Shown: positions 1-5,031 of the stretch, one piece after another
Layout: every line of letters begins with the position of its first letter
Numbering within the stretch: position 1 is the first letter of the stretch
The notes under the pieces: model-generated
Seen by the model: only the letters and a program-made list of their open reading frames with translations
Databases searched by the model: none
Told to the model about the DNA's origin: nothing
Origin: Deltaproteobacteria bacterium
Lineage (GTDB): Bacteria; Desulfobacterota; JAENJC01
Direction: 5' to 3'
Length of the DNA stretch: 5,031 nt
Assembly (NCBI GenBank): GCA_016208525.1
Contig: JACQYJ010000217.1
Coordinates: 1-5,031, forward strand
Translations under genes and position numbers: made by a program

Positions 1-25
1 AATAAAGGGTGTCCTCCGTATGCTG

Positions 26-49
26 TGTGGTTCGATTGCAGGATTTAGG
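26..49 (+). repeat. Intergenic direct repeat, copy 1
   Basis: This stretch, beginning TGTGGTTCGATTGCAGG and ending GATTTAGG, recurs identically over 24 bases at 401-424. Similarity extends to the left without gaps: 1-25 resembles 376-400, including a shared TAAAGGG. No coding function is visible. It belongs to a degenerate repeat family scattered through the leader. Confidence 0.8.
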
Positions 50-168
50 AAAGATGCAAAGCTGATTATTAAGAAGGGTTTGTTTGACTACCTGCTTTGG
101 GGACAGTAAGGTCTTCGATGTATGAGGTTTAACTGTACGCTGATATAAATCTCATAACCAATTTTTTC

Positions 169-196
169 TTGACTTAATTTGTATACTGTATACAAT
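169..196 (+). promoter_or_regulatory. Candidate sigma70-type promoter
   Basis: A -35 box TTGACT (169-174) and a -10 box TACAAT (191-196) are separated by 16 bases, and each differs from consensus at one position. Transcription would start near 203-205, giving an mRNA leader of about 330 bases before acsB. The -10 box lies within the palindrome at 179-195, so a bound repressor would block it. No better promoter is visible closer to acsB, so I infer that this drives the acsB-cooS unit. The long repeat-rich leader leaves room for a second start site. Confidence 0.5.
179..195. promoter_or_regulatory. 17-bp palindrome, candidate operator
   Basis: TTGTATACTGTATACAA has two perfect 8-base arms around a central T. 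It sits between the -35 and -10 boxes and covers most of the -10 box, as a repressor operator would. The TTGTATAC...GTATACAA form resembles sites bound by dimeric GntR-family (FadR-like) regulators; that assignment is inference from general motif knowledge. No regulator gene lies in the window. Confidence 0.5.
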
Positions 197-204
197 TTGA
201 CTAT

Positions 205-238
205 AACCTAAAAACTGCAAACCACAGGGCACAGAGAT
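205..238 (-). repeat. Inverted, diverged copy of the leader repeat
   Basis: Read on the minus strand this stretch resembles 391-427. AACCTAAA, CTGCAA and ACCACAG match the reverse complement of that region in the same order, with a 4-base gap and a few mismatches. It can therefore pair with 391-427 as the outer arm of a long imperfect stem. Confidence 0.6.
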
Positions 239-250
239 AAATTTTGAGTA

Positions 251-370
251 TAAGAACCTTTTAAAACCGTTTACTTCTCTGTTTTCTCATGCTTTAGATT
301 TAAAAATTACCGGGCTTTTAAAAGTCACCTTTTGAGTGCACAGAGAAAAGGTTTAAACAAGGTTTTTCTT
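251..370. repeat. Imperfect inner palindrome in the leader
   Basis: The left arm (about 251-282, containing AACCTT, TTAAAACC and TTCTCTGT) is complementary with small gaps to the right arm (about 338-370, containing ACAGAGAAAAGG, TTTAAAC and AAGGTT). These arms nest inside the outer arms at 205-238 and 391-427, so about 205-427 forms one large decayed inverted repeat. No open frame of note is present. This may be a remnant of a small non-autonomous element, or repeat copies inserted in opposite orientations. Confidence 0.4.
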
Positions 371-400
371 TTGGCATTAAAGGGTTTCTTCTGTGTTCTC

Positions 401-424
401 TGTGGTTCGATTGCAGGATTTAGG
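401..424 (+). repeat. Intergenic direct repeat, copy 2
   Basis: This is an exact 24-base match to 26-49, exactly 375 bases downstream. It is preceded by TTCTCTG-type sequence and followed by TTAAATG. It also forms part of the outer right arm that pairs with 205-238. Confidence 0.8.
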
Positions 425-446
425 TTAAATGTTTATTTGACAAGGC

Positions 447-488
447 TTTGTCCGTATTTGTCCGTGGCCAACTGCCGTATTTAGGTTT
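447..488 (+). repeat. Degenerate third direct copy with short tandem repeat
   Basis: TCCGTGG (461-467), a variable middle and ATTTAGGTT (479-487) follow the same plan as TCTGTGG...GATTTAGGTT at 399-426, with one gap. Just upstream, TTTGTCCGT occurs twice with a 10-base period (447-455 and 457-465). It looks like a decayed member of the same repeat family, ending about 45 bases before acsB. Confidence 0.45.
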
Positions 489-521
489 AACGGTTTTAGT
501 GCTGCACAAGCACAATTATGC

Positions 522-527
522 AGGAGG
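522..527 (+). promoter_or_regulatory. Ribosome binding site of acsB
   Basis: A perfect AGGAGG lies 5 bases before the ATG at 533 and fixes that start codon. Confidence 0.85.
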
Positions 528-532
528 GTTAA

Positions 533-2740
533 ATGTCAAAGATAATTGCATCGGCGGTCTTCCGCGCATCGAACAGGATTGTTGACGAGACCGAACAGTT
601 TTTGAACAAGACAATTGCGGAAAAGGGTGAGGATTTTGCATTTGAATTCCCGGATACCGGGTATTTTCTTCCTCATTTCTATGCAATGACCGGTATTGCG
701 GTGAAGACACTGGGAGAGATGAGGCAGATAATGACACATGCCAGGTCCCATACGCATCCGGAGCCGGCGGAGTCGATTTACAAGCCGTATCTTGGCGAGG
801 CTTTAGATGCCGGAATGGCAACGCTGTTTGCCCAGGAAGTCTTGATGGCCCTTCGCTATGTCTACAAGCTTGAGCCGTACTATGACAAGGAGATGGACTT
901 CACATACAACGGATACATCACCGATACCATCTTAAGAGACCTTGGCTTCCAGCTTGTCGACGGCTCAATGCCTGGTTTTGCCGCCATTATCGGCGCTGCC
1001 GAGAGCGAGGAGAGAGCAGTCAAGATAGTGATGGAGCTTCAGCAGAGGAATGTTCTTACATTCCTGTCAGGTCACAATGAAAAAGGGGATTCTGTGACGA
1101 AGCAGCTTCACAGGCAGGGTGTGCAGATGGGTTGGGAGACCCGTCTTGTGCCGCTTGGTCCTGAGACGGAGCATACCGTTTATGCGCTGAACTGGGCCAT
1201 GAGGTCTGCTATGACCTTCGGCGGGATCAAGGCCGGCGACTACAAGAAGATACTCAAGTACAATCAGAACAGGGTCTTTGCATTCGCCCTGGCCCTTGGC
1301 CCTCTTGATGATATGAAGTGGGCAACCGGCGCCGGCGCCATTAATCAGGGCTTCCCGGCGATATGCGACACCGAAGTTCCTGAGATCAGGCCGCGCGGGG
1401 TATGCACATACGAACATGTAGTGAAGGAACTTGATCAGGACAAGCTCATACAGACCTGTATAGAGGTGAGGGGCGTCAAGCTTACCATGGAGAAACCCCC
1501 GATCCCTGTGGCCTTCGGCCCTGCCTTTGAGGGTGAGAGGATCAGGAGGGAGGACACATTCCTGGAGGCGGGCGGCAACAAGACCCCTGCCTTCGAGTTG
1601 ATCCGTACAAGAGAGATGAATGAGGTGGAAAACGGAAAGATAGAGATTGTAGGCCTGGACGACAAGGTTAAAGAAACCCTGGAAAAAGGCGGAGCAATAC
1701 CGTTGGGGATAGTCGTGGACGTAGCGGGACGAAAGATGCAGCAAGACTTCGAGCCCGTCATAGAGCGGAAGCTTCACGATTATATAAATGCGGCCCAGGG
1801 TGTCTGGCACATGGGGCAGAGGGACATTATCTGGGTTAGAATAAGCAACAACGCCCATAAGGAGGGGTTTAAACTGGATCACATTGCTGTAATCCTCCAA
1901 AACATGATCATGTCCAAGTTTCCTGCCATCGTAGATAAGGCCCAGGTAACACTTCATGTTAATGAAGAAAAGGTCAAGGAACTGGCCGAAGAGGCAAGGA
2001 AGACATACAAGGAGAGGAACGAGAGGATCGCCAACATGACCGATGAGTCCACAGACACGTTCTATTCATGCCTCCTCTGTCAGTCCTTTGCGCCAAACCA
2101 CCTCTGCGTCATATCCCCTGAGAGACTCGGTCTTTGCGGGGCAGTGTCGTGGCTCGACGGCAAGGCGGCATATGAGATTGACCCTACAGGAGGGAATCAG
2201 CCTGTGCCCAAAGGAAAGACCCTGGACGAGACAAACGGCCGGTGGGACGGCGTTGACAAATATGTTTGGGCCAATTCCCATAATACCCTGGAAAGCTTCA
2301 GCGCTTATTCCATCATGATCAATCCCATGACATCGTGCGGCTGCTTTGAATGCATAGTGGCTGTAGTCCCGGAGGCGAACGGCTTCATGATCGTTGACAG
2401 GGGCTTTACAGGGATGACGCCGATAGGCATGAAATTTTCGTCTATTGCCGGTATGGTAGGCGGTGGAACACAGACTCCGGGGTTCCTCGGTATCGGGAAA
2501 TATTTCATCACGAGCCGCAAGTTCCTTACCGCCGATGGCGGCCTTCCGAGGGTCGTATGGATGCCGAAATCCCTCAAGCAGTTCCTTGGAGACAAGCTCT
2601 ACGAAAGGGCAAAGGAGGTCGGTTTCCCAGACCTTCCTGACCAGATTGCCGACGAGACTATGGCAACCGAGAGCGAGGAGTTAGTGGCTCATCTTACTAA
2701 GGTAAATCACCCGGCGTTGAGCATGCCGTCTATAATATAA
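533..2740 (+). CDS. acsB: Acetyl-CoA synthase subunit of the CODH/ACS complex (AcsB)
   Basis: This 735-residue protein is the acetyl-CoA synthase of the cytoplasmic CODH/ACS complex. It condenses CO made by CooS, a methyl group from the corrinoid iron-sulfur protein, and CoA to acetyl-CoA. Length agrees with Moorella AcsB (about 729 residues), and the long N-terminal domain (about 1-315) that contacts CODH is present, unlike in archaeal CdhC. The A-cluster ligands are visible in the C-terminal domain: C513, C516, C525 and C535 (spacing C-x2-C-x8-C-x9-C) for the cubane, and C602-G603-C604 for the distal nickel. All six match Moorella C506, C509, C518, C528, C595 and C597 at a constant +7 offset. 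F229 and F519 sit in MTFGG and CQSFAP contexts, as expected for residues lining the CO pocket. The start at 533 is set by AGGAGG at 522-527. The gene lies 95 bases upstream of cooS on the same strand, probably in one transcript. I see no frameshift or missing key residue. Confidence 0.97.
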   Translation: MSKIIASAVFRASNRIVDETEQFLNKTIAEKGEDFAFEFPDTGYFLPHFYAMTGIAVKTLGEMRQIMTHARSHTHPEPAESIYKPYLGEALDAGMATLFAQEVLMALRYVYKLEPYYDKEMDFTYNGYITDTILRDLGFQLVDGSMPGFAAIIGAAESEERAVKIVMELQQRNVLTFLSGHNEKGDSVTKQLHRQGVQMGWETRLVPLGPETEHTVYALNWAMRSAMTFGGIKAGDYKKILKYNQNRVFAFALALGPLDDMKWATGAGAINQGFPAICDTEVPEIRPRGVCTYEHVVKELDQDKLIQTCIEVRGVKLTMEKPPIPVAFGPAFEGERIRREDTFLEAGGNKTPAFELIRTREMNEVENGKIEIVGLDDKVKETLEKGGAIPLGIVVDVAGRKMQQDFEPVIERKLHDYINAAQGVWHMGQRDIIWVRISNNAHKEGFKLDHIAVILQNMIMSKFPAIVDKAQVTLHVNEEKVKELAEEARKTYKERNERIANMTDESTDTFYSCLLCQSFAPNHLCVISPERLGLCGAVSWLDGKAAYEIDPTGGNQPVPKGKTLDETNGRWDGVDKYVWANSHNTLESFSAYSIMINPMTSCGCFECIVAVVPEANGFMIVDRGFTGMTPIGMKFSSIAGMVGGGTQTPGFLGIGKYFITSRKFLTADGGLPRVVWMPKSLKQFLGDKLYERAKEVGFPDLPDQIADETMATESEELVAHLTKVNHPALSMPSII

Positions 2741-2757
2741 CCTTTAATATTCCTTCA

Positions 2758-2805
2758 GTGGCACAGGCTTCCAGCCTGTGATGACAGGCAAGATGCCTGT
2801 CCCAC
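2758..2805. repeat. Double-hairpin intergenic repeat between acsB and cooS
   Basis: Two perfect stem-loops stand side by side: CACAGGCT-TCC-AGCCTGTG (2762-2780) and GACAGGCA-AGA-TGCCTGTC (2783-2801), each with 8-bp arms and a 3-base loop. The outer ends also pair with each other (GTGGCACAGGC at 2758-2768 with GCCTGTCCCAC at 2795-2805, 10 of 11 positions), so one long hairpin is an alternative fold. No T-run follows, so it is not a standard terminator. From general knowledge, similar 'CAGGCTTCCAGCCTG...GGCAAGATGCC' repeats are abundant in several environmental bacterial genomes. It may stabilise or process the mRNA between the two genes. Confidence 0.75.
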
Positions 2806-2824
2806 CAGGGAATGAAAGAAGAAA

Positions 2825-2830
2825 AGGAGG
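2825..2830 (+). promoter_or_regulatory. Ribosome binding site of cooS, decides the start
   Basis: AGGAGG lies 5 bases before the ATG at 2836. An in-frame ATG at 2812 lies upstream of this site and has only a weak AGGGA nearby. It would add eight charged residues (MKEEKEEI) that are simply the translated ribosome binding region. The start at 2836 is therefore preferred. Confidence 0.85.
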
Positions 2831-2835
2831 AAATC

Positions 2836-4839
2836 ATGGAATTAGCAGATAAATCTATAGATCCGGCGTCCCGACAGATGCTGGAGAAGGCAAAGGCGGA
2901 AGGTATTTCAACATCTTTTGACAGGGTCGAGGCTATGAAGCCCTGTCCAATCGGGCGTGAAGGTCTGTGCTGCAAGCACTGCTTCATGGGACCGTGCAGG
3001 ATGGTAGGAAAGAACAAGGAAGAGATGGTCGGTATATGCGGAGCGACAGCAGCGACCATAGCAGCAAGAGGCGTTGCCAGGTGGGTGGCAGCTGGATCTG
3101 CGGCACACTCAGACCACGGTAGAGACCTGGCATTTACTCTTCTCGCAACTGCAAAAGGGGAGGCTCACGGATTCAAGATAAAGGATGTAAACAAGCTCCT
3201 TAAGGTAGCAAAGATAATGGATATAGCCGTTGACGGGAGGACCACGGAGCAGGTCGCCGAGGATGTCGCCAATACTGCTATTTCCGACTGGGGACGCCAG
3301 AACGGAGAGCTTACGTATATACGGCGGGCTCCAAAGAAGAGGCAGGAGTTGTGGAAGAAGTACGGCTTAACTCCAAGGGGCATAGACAGGGAGATAGTTG
3401 AGACCATGCACAGGACCGGCATGGGAGTTGACCAGGACCCGGAATCCATTCTTAATTCCGCCCTCAGGACATCAATGACCGACGGATGGGGCGGCGCCAT
3501 GCTTGCCACAGACATATCAGATATTCTCTTCGGTACCCCTGAGCCTGTAAAGGCTAAGGTTAATCTTGGAGTGTTGAAGTCTGATGAGGTGAATATCCTT
3601 GTTCATGGACATGAACCTACCCTCTCAATGATGATTGTTGAGGCCTCGGAAGACCCCGAGATACTCGCATATGCAAAGACCAAGGGCGCAAAGGGTATTA
3701 ATCTCGCAGGTATATGCTGCACTGCCAACGAGATACTTGTAAGGCAGGGGATCTCCTCAGCAGGCAACTTCCTGAACCAGGAGCTGGCCATCATATCCGG
3801 CGCGGTTGAGGCGATGATAGTTGATGTCCAGTGCGTAATGGAGGCCCTGGCCCAGACTGTCAGCCATTTCCATACAAAGCTTATTACCACGTCTATCAAG
3901 GCCCATATCCCAGGCGCAACGCACATCGAGTTCGATGAGCACAGGGCTATTGATATTGCGAAAGAGATCGTAAAGATGGCGATTGACAACTACCCCAATA
4001 GAAAGGCCTACACTATACCGGATTACAGAAACGACGTGATGGTGGGCTTTTCCCATGAGTATATTGAATATATGCAGGGCGGCCACTACAGGGGTTCCTT
4101 CAGGCCTCTGAACGATGCGATCATAGACGGCCGTATCATGGGCGTTGTCGGGATGGTCGGGTGCAATAACCCAAGACTCACTCAGGACCAGATGAACATA
4201 AACCTTGTAAAGAGGTTTATAGAAAACGATATCCTTGTTGTATCAACAGGATGCGCCGCAGTTGCTTTCGGAAAGAGGGGTTACCTTACCCCTGAGATGA
4301 TGGCGGCGGCAGGACCGGGGCTTAGAGAGGTCTGCGAGGCTATAGGTATCCCGCCGGTACTACACATGGGCTCATGTGTAGACAACTCAAGGATACTGAC
4401 CGTCCTATCAGCCATGGCCGAAGAAGGCGGCTTGAGTGACGATATAGGAGGGATGCCGGGTGTCGGTATATGCGCCGAGTGGATGCATGAAAAGGCGCTT
4501 GCCATAGGCGTCTACTTCGCTGCTTCAGGCGTTCCTGTCATCTTCGGAGGAGACTCCATCATCGGCGGAAGCTCAAAGGTGCAGAAGATAATGAGGGATG
4601 ACTGGTTCGACAAGCTTCAGGGCTCCCTTGAGTTCCTTGACACCGAGGACGCCATCTTCGACAGGACCGTCGATCTCATATCGGCGGCGAGAGAAAGGCT
4701 CAAGCTCAAGAAGTACGAAAAAGGTAAATTTGCAGTGGAGAAAGTGCTCCTCGACATGGCTGCAAGGCGTAAGCTCGAAGCCGGTCAGGGTGGAGCAGGC
4801 GGCTTTATGAAGCCCCATGAAGGGGCCGGAGGGTTGTAA
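2836..4839 (+). CDS. cooS: Anaerobic Ni-Fe carbon monoxide dehydrogenase catalytic subunit (CooS/AcsA)
   Basis: This 667-residue protein interconverts CO2 and CO at a Ni-Fe-S C-cluster. Next to acsB it is the CODH (AcsA) partner of CODH/ACS; its length is close to Moorella AcsA (about 674). Ligands compared with Carboxydothermus CODH-II: D-cluster C37 and C45; B-cluster C46, C49, C54 and C68; C-cluster H259 (GHEP), C295 (GICCTANE, with C294 beside it), C333, C443, C473 and C514 (MGSCVDNSR). The catalytic lysine is K553 (MHEKA, equivalent to K563). Of the four histidines of the CODH-II proton path, H91 and H94 are kept but the next two positions are D97 and F100. The C473-C514 interval is 41 residues, against 50 in CODH-II and Moorella, so a loop is shorter. 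The C-terminus is a glycine-rich tail. The start at 2836 is chosen on the ribosome binding site; 2812 is the longer alternative (675 residues). Maturation would need a CooC-type nickel inserter, not seen here. Confidence 0.96.
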   Translation: MELADKSIDPASRQMLEKAKAEGISTSFDRVEAMKPCPIGREGLCCKHCFMGPCRMVGKNKEEMVGICGATAATIAARGVARWVAAGSAAHSDHGRDLAFTLLATAKGEAHGFKIKDVNKLLKVAKIMDIAVDGRTTEQVAEDVANTAISDWGRQNGELTYIRRAPKKRQELWKKYGLTPRGIDREIVETMHRTGMGVDQDPESILNSALRTSMTDGWGGAMLATDISDILFGTPEPVKAKVNLGVLKSDEVNILVHGHEPTLSMMIVEASEDPEILAYAKTKGAKGINLAGICCTANEILVRQGISSAGNFLNQELAIISGAVEAMIVDVQCVMEALAQTVSHFHTKLITTSIKAHIPGATHIEFDEHRAIDIAKEIVKMAIDNYPNRKAYTIPDYRNDVMVGFSHEYIEYMQGGHYRGSFRPLNDAIIDGRIMGVVGMVGCNNPRLTQDQMNINLVKRFIENDILVVSTGCAAVAFGKRGYLTPEMMAAAGPGLREVCEAIGIPPVLHMGSCVDNSRILTVLSAMAEEGGLSDDIGGMPGVGICAEWMHEKALAIGVYFAASGVPVIFGGDSIIGGSSKVQKIMRDDWFDKLQGSLEFLDTEDAIFDRTVDLISAARERLKLKKYEKGKFAVEKVLLDMAARRKLEAGQGGAGGFMKPHEGAGGL

Positions 4840-4841
4840 CT

Positions 4842-5031
4842 CCACCAATTCATAACCTTACAAGGCTTGCTGATAAGGCCGGACTGGGATTGACAGAAGA
4901 ACAACAGAATCTCCTGGCGGAAGCAAATGAATTCAATATCGAAGGTCGTTATCCCGAATTATTGTTGCCTGTTCCGACTCAGGAAGAGGTGAACAACTTT
5001 ATGGTCCGAGCAGAAGAGGTGCTCAAATGGT
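4842..5031 (+). pseudogene. HEPN-domain protein fragment, lacking its N-terminal part, runs off the window
   Basis: An open frame beginning two bases after the cooS stop reads PPIHNLTRLADKAGL, then LTEEQQNLLAEANEFN, IEGRYPEL and QEEVNNFMVRAEEVLKW. The HNL..LA, LTEEQ..LL and RYPE pattern is that of small HEPN-domain proteins, often paired with a MNT nucleotidyltransferase in toxin-antitoxin-like modules. In such proteins the PP-x-HNL segment is normally internal, preceded by about 50-70 residues of helix. Here that part is absent: the frame is closed by TGA at 4818-4820, and no ATG, GTG or TTG with a ribosome binding site precedes the conserved segment. I infer a truncated remnant. A rare ATT start at 4848 or a sequencing error cannot be excluded. 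No terminator separates it from cooS. Family assignment is by pattern memory only. Confidence 0.6.

Noticed and set aside
2..109. Short open frame (ATG at 20, about 29 codons) at the left edge
   Set aside because: It runs through the repeat copy at 26-49, has no ribosome binding site and resembles no family I know.
437..465. Perfect -35-like TTGACA at 437-442 close to acsB
   Set aside because: No -10-like hexamer occurs at 16-18 bases spacing; the sequence there is GC-containing repeat (GTCCGTGG).
1..488. CRISPR array suggested by repeated units in the leader
   Set aside because: Copies are few, irregularly spaced, in both orientations and diverged, unlike a regular repeat-spacer array.
1067..1957. 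Long minus-strand open frame (296 codons) opposite acsB
   Set aside because: It is a shadow of the conserved acsB frame, with no ribosome binding site and no recognisable domain.
2758..2805. Double hairpin as a rho-independent terminator of acsB
   Set aside because: The hairpins are followed by CCCACCAGGGAATG, not by a run of T.
2812..2835. Upstream ATG adding eight residues to CooS
   Set aside because: The strong AGGAGG at 2825-2830 lies downstream of this ATG and is correctly spaced for 2836.
4801..4826. Hairpins at the cooS 3' end (GGCTT-TATG-AAGCC and GCCCC-ATGAA-GGGGC) as a terminator
   Set aside because: Both lie inside the coding sequence, have 5-bp stems, overlap each other and are not followed by a T-run.

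Overview
The window carries the two catalytic genes of the bacterial CO dehydrogenase/acetyl-CoA synthase (CODH/ACS) complex, the carbonyl branch of the Wood-Ljungdahl pathway. The order on the + strand is acsB (acetyl-CoA synthase, 533-2740) followed by cooS/acsA (Ni-Fe CO dehydrogenase, 2836-4839). Both reading frames are intact, have a near-ideal AGGAGG ribosome binding site, and keep every metal-ligating residue I can recognise. CooS would reduce CO2 to CO at its C-cluster. The CO would pass through the internal channel to the A-cluster of AcsB, which joins it to a methyl group and CoA to make acetyl-CoA; the complex can also run in reverse.

Layout: 1-532 is an AT-rich non-coding leader. 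It holds a good sigma70-type promoter whose -10 box lies inside a 17-bp palindrome (179-195), and several direct and inverted copies of a degenerate 'TCTGTGG...GATTTAGG' repeat that can fold into a long imperfect palindrome. 533-2740 is acsB. 2741-2835 is a 95-base spacer containing a compact double-hairpin repeat and the cooS ribosome binding site. 2836-4839 is cooS. Almost directly after the cooS stop (about 4842 to the window end) there is an open frame resembling the middle and C-terminal part of a HEPN-domain protein. It has no start codon and no N-terminal half, so it looks like a gene remnant.

The organism is an anaerobic bacterium, not an archaeon: AcsB has the long N-terminal domain that archaeal CdhC lacks, and the ribosome binding sites and promoter are bacterial. 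Interspersed hairpin repeats and stray HEPN genes are common in environmental lineages such as Planctomycetota (anammox group), Nitrospirota and Desulfobacterota. I cannot choose among these from this sequence alone. Other genes of the pathway (acsC, acsD, acsE, cooC) are not in the window.

I do not see a new biological system here. The core is a well-known enzyme pair. The points worth a second look are the repeat-built leader with its operator-like palindrome, the hairpin repeat between the two genes, the altered histidine relay and shortened loop in the CODH, and the decapitated HEPN fragment at the cooS 3' end.
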